Part shown: one piece after another, positions 42,721-50,967 of the stretch
How positions within the stretch are numbered: position 1 is the first letter of the stretch
Layout: each line of letters starts with the position of its first letter
NCBI GenBank assembly: GCA_965207995.1
Contig: OZ242299.1
Location: 310,001 to 374,000 of the forward strand
From: DAOUKH01 sp965207995
Lineage (GTDB): Bacteria; Chloroflexota; Dehalococcoidia; SHYB01
Direction: 5' to 3'
DNA length: 64,000 bases
The notes under the pieces: generated by a model
What the model was told of the DNA's origin: nothing
What the model saw: only the letters and a program-made list of their open reading frames with translations
Database searches by the model: none
Made by a program: the position numbers and the translations under genes

Positions 42721-44073
42721 ATGCCGCCGGACGCGTCGCGCGCGCTCTTCACCGACCTCTACGAGCTGACCATGGCTCAGGCCTTCTGGCAGCGGGGCAT
42801 GGACGCGCGAGCCACCTTCAGCCTCTTCTTCCGCTCCCTACCCCCCAACCGCGGCTATCTTGTGGCCGCCGGCGTCGAGGAATGCCTCGACGAGCTCGCC
42901 TCGCTGCGCTTCACTCCCGAGGACCTCGCGCGCCTCGACGACCTCCGCCTCTTCGACGCCGGCTTCCTCGATGCCCTCGGCGCGCTCCGCTTTACCGGCG
43001 ACGCCCGCTGTGTGGAGGAAGGCGAGATCGTCTTCGCCAACGAGCCCATCATCGAGGTCACCGCACCGATCATTGAGGCCCAGATCGTCGAGACGTACCT
43101 CCTCAACCGCGTCGGCTTCCAGACGCTGCTCGCCACCAAGGCGGCCCGGACCGTGCACGCGGCCGGCGGGCGCGCCGTCGTCGACTTCGGCGCCCGGCGC
43201 GCCCACGGCCTCGACGCCGCCGACGCCCTCGCACGGGTCAGCTACCTCGCCGGCTTCCACGGGACCAGCAATGTCCACGCAGGCACCCGCCACGGCATCC
43301 CGCTTCGAGGCACCATGGCCCACTCCTTCGTCATGAGCTTCGACTCCGAGACCGAGGCTTTCCGGGCCTACGCCGAGTCCTTCCCCGACTCCGCGACCCT
43401 CCTCATCGATACCTACGACCCCGTCGAAGGCGTCGGCGCCGCCATCGAGGCCGCCCACGACCTCCGCCGCCGCGGCAGCGAGCTTCGCGCCGTGCGCATC
43501 GACAGCGGCGACCTCGCCGCCCTCTGTTCCCTTGCCCGCCAACTCCTTGACGACGCCGGCTTCCCCGCCGTGGAGATCTTCGTCAGCGGGGGGCTCGACG
43601 AGACCGCCATCGAACGCCTCCTCCGGGACGGCGCCCCCATCGATGGATTCGGCATCGGCACCAGCCTTGCGGTCTCGTCCGACGCACCCGCTCCCGAGAC
43701 CGCCTATAAGCTCGTCGAGTACGCCGGCCGGCCGGTCATGAAGCTGAGCGAGTCGAAGGTATCGCTTCCCGGCGCTAAACAAGTCTTCCGTCGCTTCGAC
43801 GGCGGCATGATGGCCGGCGACGTCATCGGCTTGGCCTCGGAACCCAGCCCGGCTGACACGGAAACGCTGTTGCGCCCCGCCGTGCGTGAGGGTGAGCGCC
43901 TGGCCCCAGCGCCCGCCCTCGTCGATCTCCGAGACCGCTTCCGCGAACGATTTTTGACCCTCCCCGGTCGCTTCAAGCGTCTCGAGTCGGCCCCCGCCTA
44001 CCCCGTCGAGGTCAGCACGCCCCTCGCCGCGCTCCGCGACGCAACCGCAGCGGCGCTCCAAGGTCTTACCTAG
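42721..44073 (+). CDS. pncB: Nicotinate phosphoribosyltransferase
   Basis: Converts nicotinate plus PRPP to nicotinate mononucleotide in the NAD salvage pathway. The 450-residue protein starts near LFTDLYELTMAQAF, the family's conserved N-terminus. It has RGYLVAAGVEE, FGARRAHG, HGTSNVHAG, GTMAHSFVMSF with the phosphorylated-type His, IDSGDLAAL and SGGLDE. The ATG at 42721 is chosen because the family begins just there; a GTG at 42685 is possible. It is the first chromosomal gene to the right of the integrated element and is divergent from the tRNA. Confidence 0.93.
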   Translation: MPPDASRALFTDLYELTMAQAFWQRGMDARATFSLFFRSLPPNRGYLVAAGVEECLDELASLRFTPEDLARLDDLRLFDAGFLDALGALRFTGDARCVEEGEIVFANEPIIEVTAPIIEAQIVETYLLNRVGFQTLLATKAARTVHAAGGRAVVDFGARRAHGLDAADALARVSYLAGFHGTSNVHAGTRHGIPLRGTMAHSFVMSFDSETEAFRAYAESFPDSATLLIDTYDPVEGVGAAIEAAHDLRRRGSELRAVRIDSGDLAALCSLARQLLDDAGFPAVEIFVSGGLDETAIERLLRDGAPIDGFGIGTSLAVSSDAPAPETAYKLVEYAGRPVMKLSESKVSLPGAKQVFRRFDGGMMAGDVIGLASEPSPADTETLLRPAVREGERLAPAPALVDLRDRFRERFLTLPGRFKRLESAPAYPVEVSTPLAALRDATAAALQGLT

Positions 44074-44168
44074 CTCGAAAGCCCTCGCTGCCAAGGGGCG
44101 ACCTTGTCTCGCTAACGACCACTATTGCGCTTCCCTCCTGTATATGGTTAGATACGCCGCACTACGTC

Positions 44169-45572
44169 ATGAATGTAGCCGTCTCGACGACCCAAGCACC
44201 CTTCTGGAATCCCGCACTCGGAGAAGCACCGCGTCGCCGCGGCATTCTCGGCTGGCTTCGCCGCGCGCTGCGGAGAGACGCCCCTTCCCCCACCCTGCAC
44301 CTCTCCGTCGAAGGTCGTTCCCACGGGCATGATCATGACCACGGGCACGAGCATGATCACGGACACGATCACGACCACGGGCACGACCGCGGGCACGACC
44401 ACGACCATGATCATGGGCACGATCACGACCACGGGCACGACCACGACCACGACCATGATCATGGGCACGATCACGACCACGGGCACGATCACGACCACGG
44501 GCACGACCACGACCATGAACACGAAGGCCACGTCAGCACGGCCACGCGCGAGGCCCACGGGCACGATCACGACCATGACCACGATCACGACCACGGGCAT
44601 GATCACGGACACGGACACGGTCATGGGCACGACCATGACCACGATCACAGCCACGACTACCGCGACCTCAGCCGCCAACGGCTGACCTTCTCGCTGTTCC
44701 TGATCCTGACCTACATGGTCGCCGAGGTCATCGGCGGCATTATCTCGGGAAGCCTCGCGCTCATCGCCGACGCGCTGCACATGCTCACCGACGGCGCGGC
44801 CATCGCCCTGGCGCTCTTCGCCATCTGGCTCGCCGGCAAACCCGCTACGGTCGAGCGGACCTTCGGCTATCAACGCGCCGAGGTGCTCGCCGCCTTGATT
44901 AACGCCCTAACCCTGTGGTTGATCGCCGCCTGGGTCTTTTTCGAGGCCTACCACCGCTTCACCATCGAGACCCCGGACGTCGAGGGAGGGCTGGTGCTGA
45001 TCGTCGGCGGCATCGGGCTCCTCATCAACATCATCGTCGCCTACTTGCTCCACGCCTCGGCCGAGCACAGCCTGAACGCCGAGGGCGCCTTCCAGCACGT
45101 CATGGCCGACCTCATCGGCTCCGTCGGCGTCATCATCGCCGCCGTCTTCATCATGACGCTCGGCTGGGACATCGCCGACCCGATCATCGGCGTGTTCATT
45201 GGAGTGCTCATCATCTACAGCAGCCGGGGTCTCATGGGGAAGGTCATGCACGTACTCTTGGAAGGAACCCCGCGCCACATCGATCCCTACCGCCTCTGCA
45301 GCGAGCTGGAGGAGGTCGAAGGCGTCACGGTGATACACGACGTCCACGTCACTACCGTGACCTCCGGCTACGACCAACTTTCGGCCCACATCCTTGCCGA
45401 CCCCAACTACGACGGCGACTACGATGAGATGCTGCGCGAGCTGCGGCGTATCGCCTCCGAGAAATTCGGCCTCAACCACATTACGATCCAGCTCGAGACC
45501 TCGGTGCAGGGCTGCACCGAGGACCACCACGTCGACCACCTTGCCGCCAGGGCGCGGCATGTGAAGGACTAG
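44169..45572 (+). CDS. CDF zinc transporter with very long His/Asp tract
   Basis: A 467-residue CDF transporter of the ZitB/CzcD type. Residues 52-162 form a hydrophilic tract of HD and HG pairs with 51 histidines, interrupted once by VSTATREA. Six membrane helices follow (about 173-345). Metal sites are ADALHMLTDG in helix 2 and QHVMADLIGS in helix 5. The C-terminal domain contains VTVIHDVHV and LNHITIQLE. Such His tracts bind zinc in the cytosol and may act as a store or sensor. The length of this one is unusual. It lies 95 bases after pncB. Confidence 0.92.
   Translation: MNVAVSTTQAPFWNPALGEAPRRRGILGWLRRALRRDAPSPTLHLSVEGRSHGHDHDHGHEHDHGHDHDHGHDRGHDHDHDHGHDHDHGHDHDHDHDHGHDHDHGHDHDHGHDHDHEHEGHVSTATREAHGHDHDHDHDHDHGHDHGHGHGHGHDHDHDHSHDYRDLSRQRLTFSLFLILTYMVAEVIGGIISGSLALIADALHMLTDGAAIALALFAIWLAGKPATVERTFGYQRAEVLAALINALTLWLIAAWVFFEAYHRFTIETPDVEGGLVLIVGGIGLLINIIVAYLLHASAEHSLNAEGAFQHVMADLIGSVGVIIAAVFIMTLGWDIADPIIGVFIGVLIIYSSRGLMGKVMHVLLEGTPRHIDPYRLCSELEEVEGVTVIHDVHVTTVTSGYDQLSAHILADPNYDGDYDEMLRELRRIASEKFGLNHITIQLETSVQGCTEDHHVDHLAARARHVKD
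44322..44654 (+). repeat. Hexanucleotide-type repeat encoding His/Asp/Gly
   Basis: Iterated GATCAC, GACCAC and GGGCAC units in-frame within the CDF gene encode the 51-His tract. The repeat is imperfect but could vary in length by slippage or recombination. It is not a CRISPR array: there are no spacers. Confidence 0.85.
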
Positions 45573-45613
45573 CCGCTTCCTCCCGGACGGGGCGGCGCTC
45601 GGAAAGACGCGGC

Positions 45614-46150
45614 ATGGCCGACATTGAGAGTCGCTTGCGCGCCCTTGAACAGCGCGTCCGCCGCGCCGAGGACGAGCTTGCCATTCGCAACATCGTCGTT
45701 CGTTATGGTGTCGCTATCGACATCGGCGATGCCGAGGGCACCGCGGATACCTTCACCGACGACACCGAGTACGACATCGGCCCTCTGGCCACCGGCGACG
45801 GGACGCCCGTCGTCATCCACGGCCGCGACGGCATCATCAACGACCTCGTCCTCGGCGAGGGCCACCAGCGCCTCCTGCCCAACTGCGCCCACACCATCGG
45901 TCCCTTCATGGTGCGCGTCGAGGGCGACACCGCCGTCGCCGCGGGCTACTCCCGCATCTACCACCGGGACGACAAGGGCGGCGACAACGACCGCTTCACG
46001 CTCTTCCGCATCGGGCTCAACCAGTGGCGCCTGACGCGGGACGCGAGCGGCGCGTGGCGGGTCGCCCACCGATCCTCGCGCATCCTCGGTAACGAGGGCG
46101 CCCAGGACCACCTCGCCGAGGGCCTGCAGCGCTCCGGCCCAACAGGTTAG
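45614..46150 (+). CDS. SnoaL-like (NTF2-fold) protein, copy 1
   Basis: A 178-residue protein. A short N-terminal coiled coil (LRALEQRVRRAEDELAIRN) precedes an NTF2-like domain with VVRYGVAIDIGDAEGTADTF, then LPNCAHTIGPFMV and YSRIYHR. SnoaL-like proteins are small cone-shaped hydratases, isomerases or ligand-binding proteins. The activity of this one is unknown. It is 33 bases before a paralogue (46184) with the same order of motifs, pointing to tandem duplication. Asp residues in the first helix could be catalytic. Confidence 0.78.
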   Translation: MADIESRLRALEQRVRRAEDELAIRNIVVRYGVAIDIGDAEGTADTFTDDTEYDIGPLATGDGTPVVIHGRDGIINDLVLGEGHQRLLPNCAHTIGPFMVRVEGDTAVAAGYSRIYHRDDKGGDNDRFTLFRIGLNQWRLTRDASGAWRVAHRSSRILGNEGAQDHLAEGLQRSGPTG

Positions 46151-46183
46151 ACACACTCGCCCGGCACGGCGAAGGAGAACGAC

Positions 46184-46669
46184 ATGGCCAACGACGTCGA
46201 AGCCCAAGTCGCCGACCTCGAACGGCGAATTCAGGCCCTCGAGGACGAGCTCGCCATCACCAACCTCATGCATGCCTACGGCCCCGCCGTCGACACCGGG
46301 AACGCCGAGGCCACCGGCCGCCTTTACACCGAGGACACCATCTACGAGACCGACGCCGGACGCCCGCCCATGGTCGGCCGCGAAGGCGTCCAGAAGATGG
46401 TCACCGGCCGTGCTCATCAGTCGCTCCTCCCCAACTGCGCCCACACCATGGGCCCCGCCATCATCAAGGTCGACGGCGACAAGGCCACTGCCACCGGCTA
46501 CTCCCGCGTCTACGTGCGGAAGGACAAGGAGTTCACCCTCTGGCGCCTCTCCACCAACCGCTGGGAGTTCGAGCGCCGCGACGGCGGCTGGCAAGTCCAC
46601 CGCCGCGAGAACGCCCTCGTGGGTACGCCGAAAGCCCAGGAGATCTTCGCCCGAGGCCTGCAAGACTAG
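46184..46669 (+). CDS. SnoaL-like (NTF2-fold) protein, copy 2
   Basis: A 161-residue paralogue of the preceding protein. It begins with a coiled coil (VADLERRIQALEDELAIT) and has AYGPAVDTGNAEATGRLYT and LPNCAHTMGPAIIKVDGD, then YSRVYVRKD. GAAGGAGA lies upstream of the ATG. The shared PNCAHT segment with the neighbour strongly suggests common function or a hetero-oligomer. It ends about 90 bases before the CitE-like pair, with a strong -10 element between, so it is likely a separate transcript from the lyases. Confidence 0.78.
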   Translation: MANDVEAQVADLERRIQALEDELAITNLMHAYGPAVDTGNAEATGRLYTEDTIYETDAGRPPMVGREGVQKMVTGRAHQSLLPNCAHTMGPAIIKVDGDKATATGYSRVYVRKDKEFTLWRLSTNRWEFERRDGGWQVHRRENALVGTPKAQEIFARGLQD

Positions 46670-46711
46670 CCCCACGGCCCTCGCAATCGGGGGCCGCTCC
46701 TTCAGGCGCGA

Positions 46712-46720
46712 TGCTATAAT
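46712..46720 (+). promoter_or_regulatory. Extended -10 promoter upstream of the CitE-like pair
   Basis: TGC-TATAAT gives a perfect -10 hexamer at 46715-46720 with the TGn extension. No clear -35 is seen, which is usual for extended -10 promoters. Transcription would start near 46727, about 30 bases before the TTG start. Confidence 0.6.
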
Positions 46721-46756
46721 GTCCGCTGCTTCGCGCCCGAAACTTGGAGGCCTCCC

Positions 46757-47641
46757 TTGGACATGATCCGCACCCTGCTCTTCGTTCCTGGCAACAACCC
46801 CAGGATGCTCGATAAGAGTCTGGGCCAGCCGGCGGACGTCCTCGTCCCCGACATCGAAGACTCCGTACCCCCGGACGAGAAGGCCAACGCACGCGGCATC
46901 GTCTCCGAGTTTCTGCCCAAGATGGCCGGCAAGCGCGTCTTCGTCCGCGTCAACGGCATGCAGACCGACTGGACCTACGACGACCTGCTGGCCGTCGTCT
47001 CGCCGCACATCGAAGGCATCAGCATCGGCAAGATGGAGTCGCGGGAGATGGCTATCGAGCTCTCCGCACTCCTCACCGCCATCGAGCGCGAGCGCGGCCT
47101 ACCCATCGGCCACACCCGCATCATCCCCTGGATCGAGACCGGACTCGGCGTCGCAAACGTCGTGGAGATCGCCCGGTCGACCCCACGCATGCTCGGGCTC
47201 GCCTTCGGCGCCGAGGACTACACCGCCGACATGGGCGTGACCCGCACCAAGGGCTCGGAGGAGATCGCCACCGCCCGCGCCATGACCGCCATCGCGGCCC
47301 GCGCCGCCGACATACTCTGCTTCGATACGCCCGATCCCGACTACAACGACATCGACGCCATGGTCGCCGACGCCAAGCGCGCCAAGACCGTCGGCTGCAA
47401 GGGCAAGTTCGTCATTCACCCCAACCAAGTCGGCCCGGTCAACGACGTCTTTCGCCCGTCCGCCGGTGAAGTCGAGCACGCCCGCCGCGTCGTCCAGGCA
47501 TTCGAGGACGCGACGAAGGAAGGCAGGGCCGCCGTCGCCCTCGACGGCAAGATGGTCGACACGCCCGTCTGGAAGCGTGCCCTCAAGCTCATCGAAGTCG
47601 CCGAGACCATCGAACGGCAGGAAGCCGCGCTGGGCCGCTAG
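46757..47641 (+). CDS. CitE-like HpcH/HpaI aldolase family lyase, copy 1
   Basis: A 294-residue TIM-barrel protein of the CitE/HpcH-HpaI superfamily, whose members cleave citryl-, malyl- or citramalyl-CoA. Motifs are LLFVPGNNPRML, DIEDSVPPDEK, FVRVNG, RIIPWIETGLGV (acidic metal ligand), LAFGAEDYTADMG and FVIHPNQV. Other citrate lyase subunits are absent, so a CoA-thioester lyase acting alone is more likely than citrate lyase. The TTG at 46757 has GGAGG six bases upstream; an ATG at 46763 is the alternative. The 29-base gap to copy 2 indicates an operon. Confidence 0.85.
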   Translation: MDMIRTLLFVPGNNPRMLDKSLGQPADVLVPDIEDSVPPDEKANARGIVSEFLPKMAGKRVFVRVNGMQTDWTYDDLLAVVSPHIEGISIGKMESREMAIELSALLTAIERERGLPIGHTRIIPWIETGLGVANVVEIARSTPRMLGLAFGAEDYTADMGVTRTKGSEEIATARAMTAIAARAADILCFDTPDPDYNDIDAMVADAKRAKTVGCKGKFVIHPNQVGPVNDVFRPSAGEVEHARRVVQAFEDATKEGRAAVALDGKMVDTPVWKRALKLIEVAETIERQEAALGR

Positions 47642-47670
47642 CCCGCATCAGGACGGGCCGGGGAGGACCC

Positions 47671-48543
47671 TTGGAGCCACTGCGATCCCTTCTCTTCATC
47701 CCAGGTAACCGCGAGCGTTTCCTGGAAAAGGCCCCCGAGGTCGGCGCCGACGCTCTCGTCCCCGACTTGGAGAGCGGCGTCCCCGAATCGGAAAAGGCCG
47801 CCGCCCGGGACATGGTCCGCGACGCGCTACCCGTGCTCAAGGGCAAGGGTCAGACGGTCCTCGCCCGCGTGAGCTCGATCGATTCCAGCCACCTTTACGC
47901 CGACCTCAATTCCCTCATCTCCGAGCACCTCGACGGGGTCGTGCTCCCCCAGATCTCCTCCGCCGACGACATCCGCCGCCTCGACGAAATGATCACCAGC
48001 CTCGAACACGGGAAGCACCTCCCCTTTGGACTGACCCGCATCATCCCCTTCGTCGAAAGCGCCCTCGGCGTCATCCGCTCCTTCGAGATCGCCACCGCCT
48101 CGTCCCGCGTCGCCGCCATCGCCTTCGGCGCCGAGGACTTCTCCGCCGACATGGGCATCCCGCGCAGCCAGGGCAGCGAGGAGATCCTCTACGCCCGCAG
48201 CCACGTCGCCATCGCCGCCCGCGCCGCCCACAAGCTCGCCATCGACGCGCCGTTCGTCGCCTATCAGGACGCGGCGGGCATCGAGGCCGACGCGGAGCAG
48301 GGCCTGCGCCTCGGCTTCAAAGGCAAGTTCGCCATCCACCCCGACCAGGTGGCGACCCTGAACGAGATCTTCAGCCCTTCCGAAGAGGACCTGGAGCAAG
48401 CGCGGCGCATCATCCGCGCCTTCCAGCGGGCCGAGTCGGAGGGCCGCGGCACCTGCGTCGTCGACGGTAAGATGATCGACACCGCCATGGCCCTCCAGGC
48501 GCAGAAGCTCATCCGCACCGCCCAAGGCCTCGCCGGCCGCTAG
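47671..48543 (+). CDS. CitE-like HpcH/HpaI aldolase family lyase, copy 2
   Basis: A 290-residue paralogue of copy 1: LLFIPGNRERFLEK, DLESGVPESEK, RIIPFVESALGV, IAFGAEDFSADMG and FAIHPDQV. The DIEDSV segment of copy 1 is DLESGV here, so one acidic position is Ser, which might alter activity or substrate. The start is TTG with GGGAGG seven bases upstream, the same arrangement as copy 1. The two may form a heteromer or act on related substrates. It converges on midA. Confidence 0.85.
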   Translation: MEPLRSLLFIPGNRERFLEKAPEVGADALVPDLESGVPESEKAAARDMVRDALPVLKGKGQTVLARVSSIDSSHLYADLNSLISEHLDGVVLPQISSADDIRRLDEMITSLEHGKHLPFGLTRIIPFVESALGVIRSFEIATASSRVAAIAFGAEDFSADMGIPRSQGSEEILYARSHVAIAARAAHKLAIDAPFVAYQDAAGIEADAEQGLRLGFKGKFAIHPDQVATLNEIFSPSEEDLEQARRIIRAFQRAESEGRGTCVVDGKMIDTAMALQAQKLIRTAQGLAGR

Positions 48544-48559
48544 CCCTCACCTCCGAACT

Positions 48560-49726
48560 TCACGGAGGCGACCACTCCGTCCACCCGCCGGGTCGCCCTG
48601 CCAACTGGTTCAAGTGCGCCGCAGTCAACCGCGGCGGCGACAGACCCGCTTCGAGCCGCGCCGCGAAGTCCCGGCGCTCGGACTCGCCGTCCAGGCACGC
48701 CAGCGCGGCGGCGGGAGCTCCCTTCGCCTGCACCAGCACACGGAAGCCGCCCAGCCCCGTGGGGTCGACTAGGCTGCGCAGCCCCTTCAGGTCGGCCTGC
48801 TTCGGTCCATTGGAGCCTGCGATGGCGTCGAGCAAGACCTCGGCGCCGAGGTTAGTGAGGAACTCCCGCTGTGTCATCAGGGTGACCGGCATCAGGCCCG
48901 CCGTCTCGCCCGCCGCGATCAGCGCCGTAAAGTCCACGTGCGCCGTCAAGTCCTGCCGGCCCACCCGCGCGTAGGGATCGTCGCTCGCGGTGTGTTGGTA
49001 GTGCGCCCGCAGCGTGCCGTTGCGGCGGCGCTCCGAGTACAAACGCTCGGCGGGGTCGCCGTAGTCGATGGTGATGGCGTAGCCTCGCTCCAAGCGCGAC
49101 GCGGCCTCCCGCATCCAGTCCTCGGCTTCCAGCGAGACCTCCGCCGTCCAACCCTCGCCGAGTTCGACGCCCTCTGCCGCAAGCCGCGACGCGAGGCGGG
49201 GCGTCGAGGGCTCGCCCAGCGCCTCAGTAAAGCGTCCATCGCCCGCGAACGTTACGTAAACCTCGCGGAGCTTGCCGCCGACAAACCGCACCCGGTGGAC
49301 GGGAAAGGCGTCAAAGAGCTCGTTGCTGAGCAGACAGCCGGTGAACCCGTCGGGGAACTCCGACCCGTATCCTTCCACTTCCTGGTAGTGGACGGCGGCG
49401 GCGAACGAAGCATCGAGCGCCGAGGCGAAATCGCCGATGTCGCGCGCCAGCCGTCCCCCGCCCGCGCCGGCTTCGATCACGTCGAATCGCTCGGGGCTTC
49501 CCAGCAGCCGCCACATTTGTTCAAGCTGTAGGGCGATCAGCGCGCCGAATGCAGGGTGCGCGTGCGGGCTGGTGAAGAAGTCGCCCGCCGCGCCAATGCG
49601 ATGCGCTTCGCCGCCGGTGTAGTAGCCCCCCGGCCCGTACAACGCAAGCGACATGAACTCGGCGAAGGTGATCCGTCCCTTCGCCTCTATCGCGGCCCGT
49701 ACGTGGTCCTCCGCCTCCCGACCCAT
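48560..49726 (-). CDS. SAM-dependent methyltransferase of the MidA/NDUFAF7 family
   Basis: A 388-residue class I methyltransferase in the MidA (DUF185) family, whose eukaryotic member NDUFAF7 methylates an arginine of a respiratory complex I subunit. It has FMSLALYGPGGYYTG near the N-terminus and the SAM loop VIEAGAGGGRLARDIG. LLSNELFDAFPVHRV and GYAITIDYGDP follow, all family hallmarks. The bacterial substrate is not established. The ATG at 49726 (MGREAEDHV) is preferred over a longer frame reaching into the SRP RNA region. Confidence 0.85.
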   Translation of the reverse strand: MGREAEDHVRAAIEAKGRITFAEFMSLALYGPGGYYTGGEAHRIGAAGDFFTSPHAHPAFGALIALQLEQMWRLLGSPERFDVIEAGAGGGRLARDIGDFASALDASFAAAVHYQEVEGYGSEFPDGFTGCLLSNELFDAFPVHRVRFVGGKLREVYVTFAGDGRFTEALGEPSTPRLASRLAAEGVELGEGWTAEVSLEAEDWMREAASRLERGYAITIDYGDPAERLYSERRRNGTLRAHYQHTASDDPYARVGRQDLTAHVDFTALIAAGETAGLMPVTLMTQREFLTNLGAEVLLDAIAGSNGPKQADLKGLRSLVDPTGLGGFRVLVQAKGAPAAALACLDGESERRDFAARLEAGLSPPRLTAAHLNQLAGRPGGWTEWSPP

Positions 49727-49792
49727 AGCGACCGCAGGATACACGTCCCGCCGGCAAATTGACGCGCCCCGCGCCGGGCCGTAGCATTGACG

Positions 49793-50063
49793 GGCCGTGC
49801 TAGGCGGGGAGCTAGCGGTGCCCTGTATCCGCAATCCGCTACAGCGGGGCTGAATCCCCACCTAGAGGTCCGAGGGCTCCGGGTTGAGCCGGCGGCGGCG
49901 GCGCTGACGAGCGGGTCCTGCGCGGCGAAGGTCCATGAACCCCGCCAGGTCCGGAAGGAAGCAACGGTAAGTGGCCGCCTTCGGGCGCCGCAGGCGCGCC
50001 TGCTCCGAGCCGTCCGGTGTCGGGGATCCCGGGGTTCCGACGATCGAAGGTGGGTGCACGGCC
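49793..50063 (+). ncRNA. ffs: Signal recognition particle RNA, large bacterial type
   Basis: The 5' end GGCCGTGC (49793-49800) pairs with GCACGGCC (50056-50063), giving a 271-base RNA. The 5' part contains the Alu-domain sequence GTGCTAGGCGGGGAG and CTGAATCCCC, as in Bacillus SRP RNA. The 3' half contains the universal S-domain core with CCAGGTCCGGAAGGAAGCA. It pairs with Ffh to target membrane proteins. It is transcribed toward rsmA and lies between divergent midA and rsmA. Ends are estimated from pairing. Confidence 0.92.
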
Positions 50064-50085
50064 ATCCCCTAGTCCTGGACGGCCC

Positions 50086-50967
50086 GTGAACGAGCCCATG
50101 CCCCCGACCGCAACCCCGCCGTCTCCCGCGCGGCTCGTCCGCGCCTTCCTCGACCGCCACAGGCTCCGGCCCCGCAAGAGCCTCGGGCAGCATTTCCTCA
50201 TCGACGCCGCGGCCCTGCGCCGCATCGCCGACGCCGCCGATCTCACGCCTGCCGACCTCGTCATCGAAGTCGGCCCCGGCCCGGGCACGCTCACTCGCGA
50301 GCTGCTCGCCCGCGCCGGCTCCGTCGTCGCCGTGGAGAAGGACGACCGCGCCGCCGAGGGCCTGCGGGCGGGCCATGCCGACGAATCCCGGCTCCGCGTC
50401 GTTGCCGCCGACATGCTCGACGCCGACCCTTCCGAGCTGACCGGCGGCGCTCCCTACACCGTCGTCGCCAACCTCCCCTACTATGCCGCCGCGCCGATCC
50501 TCCGCCGCTTTCTCGAAGCCTCCCACCGGCCGAATCGGCTCGTCGTGCTCCTCCAGCGCGAGGTCGCCGAGAGCGCGATAGCCGCTCCGGGGGCCATGTC
50601 GCTCTTCTCCGTCTCCGTCCAGGTCTACGCCGCGGCGCGCATCGTCGGACACGTCAAGCCGGGGAGCTTCCTGCCGCCGCCGAAGGTCGACTCCTCCATC
50701 CTGCGCCTCGATCCCTACCCGCGCCCACGCAGCTTCGACCGAAGTGAGGCCGACGCCTTCTTCGACGTCGTCCGCGCCGGGTTCGGCACGCGCCGCAAGC
50801 AGATCGCCAACGCCCTGACCCACGGCCTCGGCGAGGACCGCGCACGCATCGCGGCCGCGCTCGATGAGGCCGGCATCGACCCGAAGCGCCGCGCCGAGAC
50901 GCTAGCCATCGACGAGTGGGGCGCCCTCTACCGCGCCATCCAAGAGACTCGCGCCTATGCCGCCTGA
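50086..50967 (+). CDS. rsmA: 16S rRNA (adenine1518-N6/adenine1519-N6)-dimethyltransferase
   Basis: RsmA (KsgA) dimethylates two adenines near the 3' end of 16S rRNA. The 293-residue protein has the family start RPRKSLGQHFLID, the SAM loop VIEVGPGPGTLTREL, VVAVEKDDR and the catalytic VANLPYY. It ends with a helical domain containing FGTRRKQIANAL. The start may be GTG at 50086 or ATG at 50098, and neither has a strong SD. Its 3' end overlaps ispE by 11 bases, a common rsmA-ispE arrangement. Confidence 0.93.
   Translation: MNEPMPPTATPPSPARLVRAFLDRHRLRPRKSLGQHFLIDAAALRRIADAADLTPADLVIEVGPGPGTLTRELLARAGSVVAVEKDDRAAEGLRAGHADESRLRVVAADMLDADPSELTGGAPYTVVANLPYYAAAPILRRFLEASHRPNRLVVLLQREVAESAIAAPGAMSLFSVSVQVYAAARIVGHVKPGSFLPPPKVDSSILRLDPYPRPRSFDRSEADAFFDVVRAGFGTRRKQIANALTHGLGEDRARIAAALDEAGIDPKRRAETLAIDEWGALYRAIQETRAYAA

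Noticed and set aside
44322..44654. Short regular repeats resembling a CRISPR array
   Set aside because: The units are contiguous, in-frame His/Asp codons without spacers, inside a clear transporter gene.
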